Shown: piece after piece, positions 41,787 to 51,481 of the stretch | Numbering within the stretch: the stretch's first letter is position 1 | How the letters are laid out: every line of letters starts with the position of its first letter | NCBI RefSeq assembly: GCF_947090775.1 | Contig: NZ_OX352321.1 | Span: 4,216,001 to 4,280,000, forward strand | Reading direction: 5' to 3' | Length of the DNA stretch: 64,000 bases | DNA from: Pseudarthrobacter sp. MM222 | GTDB lineage: Bacteria; Actinomycetota; Actinomycetes; Actinomycetales; Micrococcaceae | The notes under the pieces: model-generated | Seen by the model: only the letters and a program-made list of their open reading frames with translations | The model's database searches: none | What the model was told of the DNA's origin: nothing | Made by a program: the position numbers and the translations under genes

Positions 41787-42974
41787 CTAGCTGGTGCGCA
41801 GGGTTTTCGCGGCGCCGGCCAGCAGCAGGGCCCCCAGAATCGGAACCGCGATCGCCAGCAGGGCCATCCTGATCCCGGTCACGTCGCCCAGGTATCCCAG
41901 CAGCGGCGGGCCGGCGAGGAAGGCGATGTAGCCCACCGTTGACACGACCGAAACCCGGGCGGCGGCGTGTTTGGGATCATCCGCCGCCGCGGACATGCCC
42001 ACCGGGAATGCGAGGGCAGCCCCGACACCCCACAGTGCGGCGCCCGCGGTTGCGAGCCAGATGTCGCCGGCGAGAACGAAAAGCCCCAGCCCGAGTGCGG
42101 CCGCGGCCATGCTGGCCCGCAGCACCGCCACCCGGCCGTAGGCATCGATCGCGCGGCCGCCGAAGAACCGCATGGCGGTCATGGCCAGGACAAAGGCGGC
42201 AAACAGCAACGCGCCGGTGGACTCCGTGGCGCCAAGTCCGTCCACAGCTGCTTTGGCGATCCAGTCGTTGCCGGCTCCTTCGGTGAGCGTGGCGCCGAGA
42301 ACCACGACGCCGATCAGCAGGGTCCGGCCATCCCGCCAGGCCCGTCCGGCCCGGGGCGGTGTTGCCTCCCCGGCGAGCGGGGCAGCCGCCGGCACGTGCG
42401 TAAGGAAGTACCGGGGAGCCCACAGGGCAGCCGCCGCAACCACCGCGGCGATCACGAGGAGGTGGGCCGGAAGCCCGACGCCGAGCCTGGACAGGCCGGC
42501 GCCGATCAGCGCACCGACGAAGGCTCCGCCACTGAACGCCGCGTGGAACTGCGGCATGATGGTGCGGCCGAGCTTGTGCTCCACGTCGGCTCCTTCAATG
42601 TTCTGGGACACGTCCCACAACCCGATGCCGATGCCGAAGAAGAACAGCGAGATTGCGGTCCCCGGAATGGATTCGGCCGCCAGCGACAGCGCGATCCCCA
42701 CGCCGGCGGCCGCGGCCAGGAGACCTGCGGCGCGAATGGTGTTGGCCGTACCGATCCGGCCCACGACGTGACCTGCCGTCGGCAGCGCGATGAGTGAACC
42801 GACCGCGACGCACAGCAGCAGTGTTCCCATTTGTCCCGAGGTGATCTGCAGGGTGTCGGTCACCGCCGGGATGCGGGCGGCCCAGCTGGCGAAGACGAGC
42901 CCGTTGATGCCGAATATCAGGAATGTGGCGGCCGCCGCGGCTTTGAGCTGAGGGCCGGTTGCGGTTTTGGTCAT
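41787..42974 (-). CDS. MFS transporter, YbjJ-like
   Basis: The 395-residue, 12-helix major facilitator starts MTKTATGPQLKAAAAATFLIFGINGLVFASWAARIP. PQFHAAFSGGAFVGALIGAGL near the middle is typical of YbjJ-type transporters. ATG 42974 overlaps the upstream DeoR stop (ATGA), so the two are translationally coupled and this carrier is probably under that regulator. Substrate unknown, plausibly a sugar or nucleoside. Confidence 0.85.
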   Translation of the reverse strand: MTKTATGPQLKAAAAATFLIFGINGLVFASWAARIPAVTDTLQITSGQMGTLLLCVAVGSLIALPTAGHVVGRIGTANTIRAAGLLAAAAGVGIALSLAAESIPGTAISLFFFGIGIGLWDVSQNIEGADVEHKLGRTIMPQFHAAFSGGAFVGALIGAGLSRLGVGLPAHLLVIAAVVAAAALWAPRYFLTHVPAAAPLAGEATPPRAGRAWRDGRTLLIGVVVLGATLTEGAGNDWIAKAAVDGLGATESTGALLFAAFVLAMTAMRFFGGRAIDAYGRVAVLRASMAAAALGLGLFVLAGDIWLATAGAALWGVGAALAFPVGMSAAADDPKHAAARVSVVSTVGYIAFLAGPPLLGYLGDVTGIRMALLAIAVPILGALLLAGAAKTLRTS

Positions 42975-43741
42975 ACGATCACTGCTTCCACCGAGTGTTG
43001 GGCGAGTTGGGCAAGTTCTTCGGGAGTGAGGGCCTTGTCCGTGACAATGGTGTCCACGGCGCCGAGGGGCGCGACGAGTGCCACGGCGCTGGCGTTCCAT
43101 TTTGCCGCGGAGCACGCGACGATCACGCGCCCCGCGGATTCAAGTCCTGCACGTTTCACGGCGGCGTCGTCGATGTCGTGGGCCAGGAGTCCGTCCTGGA
43201 GGTTTACCGCGCAGGGCGTAACCACGGCGGTGTCGAAGCGCAGCGAGCGGATGTTGGCTTCCGCCATGGGTCCGCGGAACGACAACTCACCGGGGACCAG
43301 GCTGCCGCCCGGGAGCAACAGCTCGGGGCGGCGGCCGGCGGGGGACTCCGCGGTCAGCGCCGTGACCGCCCGCAAGGACATCGGCATGATCGTCATCTCG
43401 CGCTGTTGCAGCTGGCGGGCGATCTCCGTGGCAGTGGTGCCGCTGTCCAGCCAGACGTGCCCGCGGTCCTTGAGGAGTGCCGCCGCACCTGCGGCGATCC
43501 GCACCTTGACGGCGTGGTCTTCCAGCTGGCGTTGCCCATATTCCGGGTTCTCGCCGCCGAAGAGCAGGCTCCTGGCTCCGCCGTGGACCCGCCGCAGCAC
43601 ACCATGCATAGCCAGGACGTCGAGATCGCGCCGGATGGTGGCGCCGGAGGCCCCGCACGCGGCCATCAGTTCCTCCACTGACGCGTGCTCGCGGCTGCGC
43701 AGCAGTTCGCCGATCAGGCGGTGACGTTCAGCAGTGCTCAT
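42971..43741 (-). CDS. DeoR/GlpR-family transcriptional regulator
   Basis: The 256-residue protein begins MSTAERHRLIGELLRSREHASVEELMAACGASGATIRRDLDVL, the DeoR winged helix. It has a sugar-isomerase-like effector domain with WLDSGTTATEIARQL and VTPCAVNLQDGLLAHDIDDAAVKRA. DeoR proteins sense sugar phosphates and usually repress a nearby transporter or catabolic gene, here the overlapping MFS gene. An ATG two codons earlier (43747) is also possible. Confidence 0.9.
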   Translation of the reverse strand: MSTAERHRLIGELLRSREHASVEELMAACGASGATIRRDLDVLAMHGVLRRVHGGARSLLFGGENPEYGQRQLEDHAVKVRIAAGAAALLKDRGHVWLDSGTTATEIARQLQQREMTIMPMSLRAVTALTAESPAGRRPELLLPGGSLVPGELSFRGPMAEANIRSLRFDTAVVTPCAVNLQDGLLAHDIDDAAVKRAGLESAGRVIVACSAAKWNASAVALVAPLGAVDTIVTDKALTPEELAQLAQHSVEAVIV

Positions 43742-43760
43742 GCCCAAATACTAGCGCTTT

Positions 43761-43776
43761 ATGATCATGTAATCAT
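43761..43776. promoter_or_regulatory. AT-rich inverted repeat upstream of the DeoR gene
   Basis: ATGAT-CATGTA-ATCAT lies 20 bases upstream of the start. It stands out as AT-rich against the surrounding GC and is well placed for autorepression by the DeoR protein. Confidence 0.5.
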
Positions 43777-43892
43777 TTCTTGCGCACTTGTGGTCTCTTG
43801 GCATGGCTGGGGTACTGCTGGCACAGCACGGGTGGGGCTGATGAATCAGAGGAGATACGACGTCGGCCGTGAGACCGGCGATTGGGTTTGCC

Positions 43893-45575
43893 CTAGCGGA
43901 CCCGTTCGACGCGCTTTTCGTCCCAGACCGGCTCGGCCGACTCATAGACCTTGCCGTCGGAGCCGAAGACCAGGAAACGGTCGAAGGTCCGGGCGAACCA
44001 GCGGTCGTGGGTGACGGCGAGGACGGTGCCCTCGAAGTGGTCGATCGCCCGCTCGAGTGCCTCGGCCGAGTGCAGGTCCAGGTTGTCCGTCGGCTCATCG
44101 AGGAGCAGCAGCGTGGCACCGGAGAGCTGCAGCAGCAGGATCTGGAACCGGGCCTGCTGGCCGCCGGAGAGCGATTCGTACTTCTGCTCCGACTGCGCCG
44201 CCAGGCCGTACCCGTCCAGCGCCCCGGCTGCGGCTTCGCGGCCCAGCCCGGAACGGTGTTCGTCGCCCCGGTGCAGGATTTCCAGCAGGGTCTTACCCAA
44301 GAGGTCCGGACGGACGTGGGTCTGCGCAAAGAATCCGGGGCGGATCCGGGCTCCGAGCTTGACGGTGCCTTCGTGCGGGACCTCGGCGATCTCGACGTCG
44401 GACACGGGCAGGTGCTCGCGTTCGGGGTCGGTGCCGCCGGTGGCGAGCAGGCGCAGGAAGTGGCTCTTCCCGGATCCGTTGGAACCGAGGACACCAACCC
44501 GGTCGCCGAACCACACCTCAGTGGAGAACGCCTTCATGAGCCCGGTCAGTTCCAGCTTCTCGGCCACGATGGCGCGCTTCGCGGTGCGGCCGCCCTTGAG
44601 GCGCATCTGCACGTTCTGCTCGATCGGCAGCGCCTCGGGCGGTCCCACTTCGAGGAACTTCGCCAGCCGGGTCTGTGCGGCGTGGTAGCGGTTGGCCATG
44701 TCGGAACGGAACGCGGCCTTGTTCTTGTACATGTTGACGAGTTCCTTGAGCTTGACGTGCTCCTCGTCCCAGCGTTTGCGCAACTCCTCGAAGCGGGCAT
44801 TCCGGTCTGCCCGGGCCTCCACATAGGAGCCGAAGCCGCCGCCGTGCACCCAGGCGCCTGCGCCGTTGATGCCCGGTTCGAGGGTGACGATGCGGCCGGC
44901 CGCGTTGTTGAGGAGCTCGCGGTCGTGGCTGATGAAGAACACTGTCTTCTTCGACTCGTTCAGCTTGGCCTCCAGCCAGCGCTTGCCCGGCACGTCGAGG
45001 TAGTTGTCGGGCTCATCGAGCAGCAGCAGTTCGTCCGGGCCCGCGAAAAGCGCCTCGAGGACCAGTCGCTTTTGCTCCCCGCCGGAGAGGCTCGACGCCG
45101 GTCGGTGCTGAGCGCGGTCGAACGGCAAGCCCAGTGCGGCCATGCAGACCTCGTCCCAGACCGTCTCGACGTCGTAGCCGCCGGCGTCGCCCCAGTCCAC
45201 GATCGCCTGGGCGTACGCCATCTGCGTGGGTTCGTCGTCGTGCTCCAGCATCGCCAACTCGGCCTCATCAACCGTGCGGGCAGCAGCGGCCAGCGCCGGC
45301 GGCGCAGCGGAGACCAGGAGGTCGCGCACCGTGGAATCGTCCCGGACCTGGCCGACGAACTGGCGCATGATGCCCATATTTCCGGAACGGCCAATCACGC
45401 CTTCATCCGGGACGAGGTCGCCGGAGATAATCCGGAACAGCGTCGTCTTTCCCGTTCCGTTGGGCCCGATCAGCGCCGTCTTGGTGCCGTCCGGAACCTT
45501 GAAGGTCACGCCGTTGAGCAGTTGCGTGCCGTCGGAAAGGAAGTAATCGATGTTGGAAACGTCAATATGAGCCAC
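43893..45575 (-). CDS. ABC-F family ATP-binding protein
   Basis: The 560-residue protein has two ABC domains and no membrane helices. Walker A motifs are GPNGTGKTT and GSNGSGKSH, and signatures are LSGGEQKR and LSGGQQAR. The interdomain linker (about 235-320) is charged and helical (RFEELRKRWDEEHVKLKELVNMYKNK). ABC-F proteins act on the ribosome as translation factors or, in some branches, confer resistance to ribosome-targeting antibiotics. The branch cannot be told from sequence reading alone. Confidence 0.9.
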   Translation of the reverse strand: MAHIDVSNIDYFLSDGTQLLNGVTFKVPDGTKTALIGPNGTGKTTLFRIISGDLVPDEGVIGRSGNMGIMRQFVGQVRDDSTVRDLLVSAAPPALAAAARTVDEAELAMLEHDDEPTQMAYAQAIVDWGDAGGYDVETVWDEVCMAALGLPFDRAQHRPASSLSGGEQKRLVLEALFAGPDELLLLDEPDNYLDVPGKRWLEAKLNESKKTVFFISHDRELLNNAAGRIVTLEPGINGAGAWVHGGGFGSYVEARADRNARFEELRKRWDEEHVKLKELVNMYKNKAAFRSDMANRYHAAQTRLAKFLEVGPPEALPIEQNVQMRLKGGRTAKRAIVAEKLELTGLMKAFSTEVWFGDRVGVLGSNGSGKSHFLRLLATGGTDPEREHLPVSDVEIAEVPHEGTVKLGARIRPGFFAQTHVRPDLLGKTLLEILHRGDEHRSGLGREAAAGALDGYGLAAQSEQKYESLSGGQQARFQILLLQLSGATLLLLDEPTDNLDLHSAEALERAIDHFEGTVLAVTHDRWFARTFDRFLVFGSDGKVYESAEPVWDEKRVERVR

Positions 45576-45630
45576 GCAGTCAATCTTCCCATGGACCGCT
45601 GCACGGGTTGGTGGAACGGCCGCGGCGTTC

Positions 45631-47616
45631 TCAGCCGGCGGCCGTGAGGAACTCCTTCAGCAGGGGTCCTGACGTGGTGGCACCCAGGCCGCCGTCCTCG
45701 ACAAACACGGCAACGGCGAGGTCGCCGTGTACCGCCACGATCCAGGCATGGGTCTTGGGCGGATCCTCACTGCCGAATTCTGCCGTGCCGGTCTTGGCGC
45801 CTACCGGGGCACCCGGCACTGTGGCCAGGAAGCCCGCGTGTCCGGAGGTCACCACCGCGCGCATCATGTCCGCCAGGGAGGCCGCCTCTGCTGCCGTCAC
45901 CGGCGTGCCCGAGGTTTCCGCCGGGGCCGGGGCCGACACGGACGGTGTCTCTACCGGTGCGGGCGTGGACGCCGTCGCGGCAGCCGACGGGTCGGCGGAG
46001 GATGCACCGGGGTTCAGTACCAGCTGCGGTGACACCGGCGCGCCTTTGCCGACCGAGCCGGCCATTACCGCGGCGGCCAGCGGGGACAGGAGCACTTTGC
46101 CCTGGCCGATCATCGAGGCCGCATGCTCGGTGCCCTCGGCCTCGCCCGGGACGGAACCCAGGAACGCCGCAGCGCCGAGGGCAGGGGCTTCGACGGCGAC
46201 GCCCAGTGACGTGGCGGCGCTTTCCAGTTGGGCCTGGCTGACGCCGTCCCTGGCATTGATGAAGGCGGTGTTGCAGGAGTGGGCGAAGGCGTCACGGAGC
46301 GTGACAGCACCGAGCGACGCAGCAGGATAGCCCTCGGCGTTCTTGAAGGTCCGGCCGTCCACGGTGAGGCTCGCCGGGCAGTCGACCTTCGAATCGGGGG
46401 TCATGCCGTTACGGATCATGGCCAGCGAATCCACGATCTTGAAGATCGAGCCGGGGGCGTACTGCCCCAGCAGGGCCGTGTCATAGCCGTTGCTGCCGGG
46501 ACCCGATGCGGCCGCGAGCACGGCGCCGGTGGACGGGCGGAGGGCCACGATCGCCGACGCCGGACCCACCTTGTCGAGCACACCCTCGGCGAGCTGCTGG
46601 AGGTTCAGATCCAGGGTGGTCTTCAGCGGGGTTCCAGGCGCCCCTTCCACCTGGAAAAGGATCCTGCGCGGATCGGGAGAAGACTGAAGTTCCTCGGCGG
46701 TGAGGCCGGCTTTCTGGGCCCGGACCACGGTCGAATCAGTGCCGCGGAGCTGGGCGTCATATTGCTGCTGGAGACCTCCGGTGCCGGTGGTGTCGCCGGG
46801 CTTCAGCGTCCCGTTGGAGGCTTCGATCTGCTCGGCGCTGGCCAGGGCGGCGGTGCCGAGCAGGGCCCGGGCGAAAGTCCGTGTCGGGGCCAGCGGGAGC
46901 GAGCCCGGGATGGCCCGGGCGCCGGGAATCGCGGCAATCTGCTCGTCGGTGATGCTGCGGCCGTCCTCGCGAAGAGTGATGGCGGCGACGAAGGCCTCCG
47001 CTCCGGTCGCCTCCACCTGCTGCACGTAGGCCGCCGGGTCCACGCCCACCAGCTGGGCGAGCTTGGAGGCGGAATCCGTGGGATCGGCGCCGGCCAGCAG
47101 TGGTTTGTCGATGCCGACGTTCACCACGGGGCGGTAGGTGACCAGCGGGACGTCACCTGCGCCGAGGATGGCCGCGCGTTCCGGCGACTCCGCAGCAACG
47201 CTTAGGATTTCTCCGTTAGCCAGCTCCGGCACCAGCATGGCGGGCTTCCAGACGGTCAGCCACTTGTCACCGGACTTTTTCAACTCGGCGGAGACCGTGT
47301 ACTTCCATTCCTTGGGACCGATGTTCCAGCTGTAAGTCAGCGGAACCGTGGCCGTGCCCGACTCCAGCTTCAGCTCGCCCGCGTCCACCGACGGTTTATC
47401 CGGATTGAGGGCCTGGAACACGTCATTGAGCTGCTCGTTCGCGGCCCCAGAGTCCGTGCCGTCGAACGCGACGGAACTTACGTCTTGCGCGGCAAGGGCC
47501 GAGGCAAGCTGTTTCGCGGCATCCTGCGCGCCGGCACGGCCGTCGTCGCAGCCCACCAGCGAGGCTCCGAGAACCAGACCGACAAGGACAAGTGAAAATT
47601 TTGATGAGTTCCCCAC
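45631..47616 (-). CDS. Penicillin-binding lipoprotein with a MecA-N-like domain
   Basis: The 661-residue protein has a lipoprotein signal (SLVLVGLVLGASLVGC). An NTF2-like MecA-N domain (about 30-140) and a dimerisation domain follow, then a transpeptidase domain from about 340. Active-site motifs are SIFK (Ser near 389), SCN (near 446) and KTG (KTGTAEF near 606). It makes D,D-crosslinks in peptidoglycan. An insertion rich in Pro, Ala, Ser and Thr (about 540-570) precedes the KTG region. MecA-N-type PBPs are often less sensitive to beta-lactams; this is not shown here. Confidence 0.9.
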   Translation of the reverse strand: MGNSSKFSLVLVGLVLGASLVGCDDGRAGAQDAAKQLASALAAQDVSSVAFDGTDSGAANEQLNDVFQALNPDKPSVDAGELKLESGTATVPLTYSWNIGPKEWKYTVSAELKKSGDKWLTVWKPAMLVPELANGEILSVAAESPERAAILGAGDVPLVTYRPVVNVGIDKPLLAGADPTDSASKLAQLVGVDPAAYVQQVEATGAEAFVAAITLREDGRSITDEQIAAIPGARAIPGSLPLAPTRTFARALLGTAALASAEQIEASNGTLKPGDTTGTGGLQQQYDAQLRGTDSTVVRAQKAGLTAEELQSSPDPRRILFQVEGAPGTPLKTTLDLNLQQLAEGVLDKVGPASAIVALRPSTGAVLAAASGPGSNGYDTALLGQYAPGSIFKIVDSLAMIRNGMTPDSKVDCPASLTVDGRTFKNAEGYPAASLGAVTLRDAFAHSCNTAFINARDGVSQAQLESAATSLGVAVEAPALGAAAFLGSVPGEAEGTEHAASMIGQGKVLLSPLAAAVMAGSVGKGAPVSPQLVLNPGASSADPSAAATASTPAPVETPSVSAPAPAETSGTPVTAAEAASLADMMRAVVTSGHAGFLATVPGAPVGAKTGTAEFGSEDPPKTHAWIVAVHGDLAVAVFVEDGGLGATTSGPLLKEFLTAAG

Positions 47617-47777
47617 CGCGCCATTATGCCCCGGGCCGCCGACAATGCTCGAGTCACAAAAACGTCGGGCGCCGCGATACGCAGTGCAGCGGCGCCCTGG
47701 CAGCAGTGCCCCCGCGGAACGCGCGGCCGTCGGAGCCTCGGTCCCACGGCCGGGGCGCAGCCTCCGAAGGCCGCAGC

Positions 47778-49217
47778 CTAAGCTGAGAGGGTGGGGACCC
47801 TGAGCCCGAATATGTCTTTCAGGGCATATTTCGCGGCATGGAATCCCGGCATTCCGGTCACGCCGGGACCCGGCGGCGTCGACGAGGAACAGAGGTACAC
47901 CCCGGGGATCGGCGTCCGCCAGGGGACGGGGCCGAGGACCGGGCGCTGGACCAGGCCCCGCAGGTCCATCAGGCCCGCACTGAAATCCCCGCCGACATAG
48001 TTCTCGTTGTAGTCCGCCAGCGCCGCGGCGGTGGTCACCTTGTACCGCACGACGACGTCACGGAAGCCCGGCGCGAAACGCTCCAGTTGGGTAATCACTG
48101 CCTCGCCCATGTCCACGGTGGAACCCGCGGGAACGTGGCAGTAGCTCCAGAGGATATGCCGTCCCGCCGGCGCGCGCGAGGCGTCGAAGCGTGACGGCTG
48201 GGAAACCAGCACATAGGGCCGCTCCGGATGGCGGCCTGCGGCGACCAGGTTTTCCGCCTCGGCCATTTCCTCCCGTGTGCCGCCCACGTGCACGGTGCCG
48301 GCGTCGGCAAGCCCCGGGGCAGCCCAGGGGACCGGGCCGGAGAGGATGAAGTCGACCTTGCAGGCGCCGTTTCCAAAGCGGAACGACTCGAGGGTGCGGC
48401 GGTACCTGTCGGGGAACTTTCCATCCGCCATCCGGAGCAGTCCGGGGGGAGCGACGTCCAGCAGGGTGGCCCGGACCGGGGGCAGTTCCGCCAACGAGCC
48501 GATCCGCGCCCCGGTTTCCACGACGCCTCCGTGGGCTTCGAGGTCCGCGATCATGGCCTCGGCGATGGCGACGGAGCCGCCCAGCGGCACCGGCCAGCCG
48601 TCGGCATGTGCCAGTGCCCCCAGCATGAGTCCTGCTCCCGCGGCGGCCAGCGCGGGCAGCGGGGAGACGGCGTGCGCCGCGACCCCGGTCAGCAGGGCCG
48701 GCGCCAGGTCTTCCCTAAATCTGAGCCCCCAGAGCCGGGATCCCTGTTCCAAAGTGCGGAGACCGAACAGTCCGGCCGCCACGGGGTCCCGCGGCACGCG
48801 GAGCAATTGGTTGAGGGTCAGGTCCGTGATCCCGTCCACGCGGTCCACGAGTGGGCCCATGAGGTTGCGGAACGCGGCGCCGTCCCGGCCCAGCCCGGCG
48901 GCGGTCTTGTCCAGCGACCGGTAGGCCAAGGCTGCCCGGCCGCCGTCGAGCGGTGAACCGTAGGAAACCTCCGGCACTTCCAGCCGGATCCGCCGGGACA
49001 ACCCGAACTCCCGGAAGAACGGGGAGGCCAGGACCATGGGGTGCACCGCCGAGCAGATGTCGTGAACGTGGCCGGGTTCCATCAGCTCCGTGGTGCGCAC
49101 GCCGCCGCCGGGCGACGCCGCCGCCTCATAGACATGCACTTTGAGCCCGGCACGGGCGAGGGTCACCGCTGCGGCGAGTCCATTGGGGCCGGAGCCGACG
49201 ACGGCGACGTCAGGCAT
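47778..49217 (-). CDS. Phytoene-dehydrogenase-like FAD oxidoreductase
   Basis: The 479-residue protein starts MPDVAVVGSGPNGLAAAVTLARAGLKVHVYEA, the FAD-binding GxGxxG motif. A late VYLCSSSTPPGPGVTGMPGFHAA block matches the C-terminal flavin-binding region of CrtI-like amine-oxidase-fold enzymes. It resembles the uncharacterised phytoene-desaturase-related group rather than true CrtI. It overlaps the preceding GT87-like gene by 8 bases and may act on a lipid or isoprenoid that the membrane protein handles. Confidence 0.87.
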   Translation of the reverse strand: MPDVAVVGSGPNGLAAAVTLARAGLKVHVYEAAASPGGGVRTTELMEPGHVHDICSAVHPMVLASPFFREFGLSRRIRLEVPEVSYGSPLDGGRAALAYRSLDKTAAGLGRDGAAFRNLMGPLVDRVDGITDLTLNQLLRVPRDPVAAGLFGLRTLEQGSRLWGLRFREDLAPALLTGVAAHAVSPLPALAAAGAGLMLGALAHADGWPVPLGGSVAIAEAMIADLEAHGGVVETGARIGSLAELPPVRATLLDVAPPGLLRMADGKFPDRYRRTLESFRFGNGACKVDFILSGPVPWAAPGLADAGTVHVGGTREEMAEAENLVAAGRHPERPYVLVSQPSRFDASRAPAGRHILWSYCHVPAGSTVDMGEAVITQLERFAPGFRDVVVRYKVTTAAALADYNENYVGGDFSAGLMDLRGLVQRPVLGPVPWRTPIPGVYLCSSSTPPGPGVTGMPGFHAAKYALKDIFGLRVPTLSA

Positions 49218-50679
49218 CGACTGTCGCTTTCCGCCACGGCAACAGCGACGCCGACGGCCGGGCGGGGTCAATGCGCAGCCAGTCCTGGGCCCGGTCGAAG
49301 GGTCCGCCCTGGGGGTCATCCATGTCGTGGCGCCGGATGATGTCGTAGCCCGGATCCCAGATGTCCCACGCCACGCGTGCCATCAGGTACCCTGTGGCCA
49401 GCATGTGGAACACCACAGCCAGGACGTAGTACGGCATGTCGATATTGTGCTGGGACACTCCACCGCTCGTCACCTGCCCAAGATACATCCAGATGGCGGC
49501 CCAATGCAGACCCTCGATTGTTTGCCAGATCAGGAAGTCACGCCAGCGCGGCCGGGCGAGGGCCAGCAGCGGAATGAGCCAGAGCACGAACTGCGGTGAG
49601 TAGACCTTGTTGGTCAGGATGAACGCAGCCACGATCAGGAAGACCAACTGGGCAAGCCGGGGCCGCCGCGGTGAGGTCAGGGCCAGTACGGCGATCAGGG
49701 CGCACGCCAGGACGAAGAGGTTCAGGGCCAGGGTGTTGATGGCTTCAGCCTCCAGGGGCAGCCAGCCAAGGCGTCCGGCGACGAGGTTGTAGGCAAACCA
49801 GGGCGAGCTGTACCCGGCCGGCCGGTCCTGGGTGAATTCGTAGAAGTACTTCCAGCCCTCCGGATTGAGGGCGGCCACTGGCAGGTTGACGGCGAGCCAG
49901 GCCGCGGCGGCGGACGCCGCCGTCACCAGCAACGGCCGGAGCCGGCCCGTCCGGAGGGCCAGCAGCAGAACAGCACCCAGGATCAGCATGGGGTAGAGCT
50001 TGGTGGCCGTGCCGAGGCCGATGAAGATCCCCGCCAGCACGAGTTTGTTCCGCGAAAAGAAAAACATGCCCAGGGCCAGCAGCCCGACTGCCCACATGTC
50101 CCAGTTGATGGTTCCCGCCAGCACAATGCCGGGCGCGACTGCCACCATGGCCGCGTCCCACGGCCGCCGGCGGGCCATGCGCGCGGTGGCCAGCACGGTG
50201 ACGATCCAGACGGCGGTGATCAGGGCGGCGTTGACATCGAAGTACGCCAGAACGCGGTCGCTTGTCGGCCCATCACCCGGCACCAGGAGGGCCGTGGCAC
50301 CGGCGATGAGGCCCATCAGCACCGGATACTCGAAGAATGTTTCCTTAGTCACGAACGGGAAGGCGCCGTCACCGAGTCCGCGGTTCCGGAACAGTTGGGG
50401 GAAGTCCGAGTAGCAGGTCGAGTAGAACTGCCCCGGCGTTTCCCAACCCTTGGTCCGGCAGTAGGACTTGAGGAGGATTCCGAGCAGGGCGGCCAGCACA
50501 GTAAGCAGAATCAGGACGCGTTCGACGGTGAAGAATCCTGGGGAGACGACGCCGGGCGCCGATCGGTGGCCCATGGGACCCCCGATGAGTTCCGTGAAGT
50601 TCCGCAGGAACAGGTCGCTGCGGCTCGGAATGACCAGTCGGACGCGCTTGCGGTGCTCCGGCGGCTTTGTCTCCTGCAT
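49210..50679 (-). CDS. GT87-like polyprenyl-phosphate-mannose-dependent membrane protein
   Basis: The 489-residue protein has about ten to twelve helices (RVLILLTVLAALLGILL, VLAYFDVNAALITAVWIVTVLA, LVLAGIFIGLGTATKLYPMLILG). An extracytoplasmic loop carries CRTKGW...FYSTCYSDFPQLF. LGTATKLYPMLILGA is the conserved block of DUF2029/GT87 mannosyltransferases, which use polyprenol-phosphate sugars. Start ATG 50679 is poorly supported by its ribosome binding site. A small frame ends 10 bases upstream, so coupling is possible. Confidence 0.8.
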   Translation of the reverse strand: MQETKPPEHRKRVRLVIPSRSDLFLRNFTELIGGPMGHRSAPGVVSPGFFTVERVLILLTVLAALLGILLKSYCRTKGWETPGQFYSTCYSDFPQLFRNRGLGDGAFPFVTKETFFEYPVLMGLIAGATALLVPGDGPTSDRVLAYFDVNAALITAVWIVTVLATARMARRRPWDAAMVAVAPGIVLAGTINWDMWAVGLLALGMFFFSRNKLVLAGIFIGLGTATKLYPMLILGAVLLLALRTGRLRPLLVTAASAAAAWLAVNLPVAALNPEGWKYFYEFTQDRPAGYSSPWFAYNLVAGRLGWLPLEAEAINTLALNLFVLACALIAVLALTSPRRPRLAQLVFLIVAAFILTNKVYSPQFVLWLIPLLALARPRWRDFLIWQTIEGLHWAAIWMYLGQVTSGGVSQHNIDMPYYVLAVVFHMLATGYLMARVAWDIWDPGYDIIRRHDMDDPQGGPFDRAQDWLRIDPARPSASLLPWRKATVDA

Positions 50680-50689
50680 GCCCTCGAGC

Positions 50690-50839
50690 TTACCGGGACC
50701 GCAACTTGATGACGCCGAGCCTCGTTACCGCCGTGTACCGGGAGAACACGCGGCCCCTCGCTGTCATACCTGCCGTTAATGAGGGGGAGCCCACGCGGCG
50801 CAGCGTGGGCTCCCCGGGATCAGTTCCGATGTCACACAT
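50690..50839 (-). CDS. Small frame (49 aa) just upstream of the GT87 gene
   Basis: ATG 50839 sits 5 bases after GGAGG (AAGGAGGAACCG). The product starts MCDIGTDPGEPTLRRVGSP and ends RLGVIKLRSR; it is basic. Its stop is 10 bases before the GT87-like start, so it could be a leader peptide coupled to that gene. A perfect 13-bp hairpin lies inside it. No family is recognised; it may not be a real protein. Confidence 0.4.
   Translation of the reverse strand: MCDIGTDPGEPTLRRVGSPSLTAGMTARGRVFSRYTAVTRLGVIKLRSR
50784..50815. other. Perfect 13-bp hairpin inside the small frame at 50690-50839
   Basis: GGGGAGCCCACGC (50784-50796) pairs with GCGTGGGCTCCCC (50803-50815), loop 6 bases. No T run follows on either strand. 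On the minus strand it lies 110 bases before the GT87-like start and could act as an attenuator or RNA structure. Confidence 0.55.
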
Positions 50840-50919
50840 CGGTTCCTCCTTCGACTGGTCTGGTCCTTCGTGCCCGTGGTCCGGCATCCTTGCGGGCGGC
50901 GAATCGGAAGTGCCTGCCG

Positions 50920-51060
50920 TCAGCGGAGGTTGCCCATCCGGTGCAAAGCGACGAATACGTCTTCGCGCTTCTGGTCAAGGAGTGCGCCGTTGAACAGTGT
51001 CGTCTGCCGCGGAGCCCGCTTCTGGCCGAGGGACAGGAGTGCCCGGAGCTTTTGCCTCAT
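50920..51060 (-). CDS. Small basic frame (46 aa) with a strong ribosome binding site
   Basis: ATG 51060 follows GGGAGGTGA at good spacing. The product starts MRQKLRALLSLGQKRAPRQ and ends VFVALHRMGNLR. An in-frame ATG at 51156 would extend it to 78 residues, but its ribosome binding site is weak. It is Arg/Lys-rich. I do not recognise it. Confidence 0.4.
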   Translation of the reverse strand: MRQKLRALLSLGQKRAPRQTTLFNGALLDQKREDVFVALHRMGNLR

Positions 51061-51481
51061 GGTGGTCACCTCCCTTCGGTTCCTGGTGCTGCGCTGGCTG
51101 CTGGTCTGGGGCTTCGCGCCGTGGGGACGGGCTGGGGTGGTGCCGGCAATGGTCATGATGAATCTTTCGTGGGTATTAGTGTGGAAATGGAAAGGAATTG
51201 GGCACGCCAAATAAGGCCTCTGTAAATGGAGGAAGAAAAGGCCTCATTAGGCAGGGAAATGCCCGAAGCAATTCATTGGATTCGCAGAAGCGAAGAATGG
51301 CCCCTTGACGCGTGGGCGCCGCAACCCCAACAAGAAGCTGGGTTCCGAACTATGGGGAGGCTGCGCAACCGCGTGGTTCCACCTGCTCAGCCGGCTGTCA
51401 CCGGACCTCCAGCGAACGGAGGTCCGGTAACGTCTCGGCCCCGGGCCCTAGGTCGAAGACACTAGGCCGGCGGCGGAGGGG

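Noticed and set aside
43869..45647. 592-codon open frame opposite the ABC-F gene
   Set aside because: It overlaps a complete ABC-F protein with both Walker A motifs and signatures, so the antisense frame is a shadow.
50784..50815. Rho-independent terminator
   Set aside because: The hairpin is strong but no T run follows on either strand, so it is noted only as a structure.
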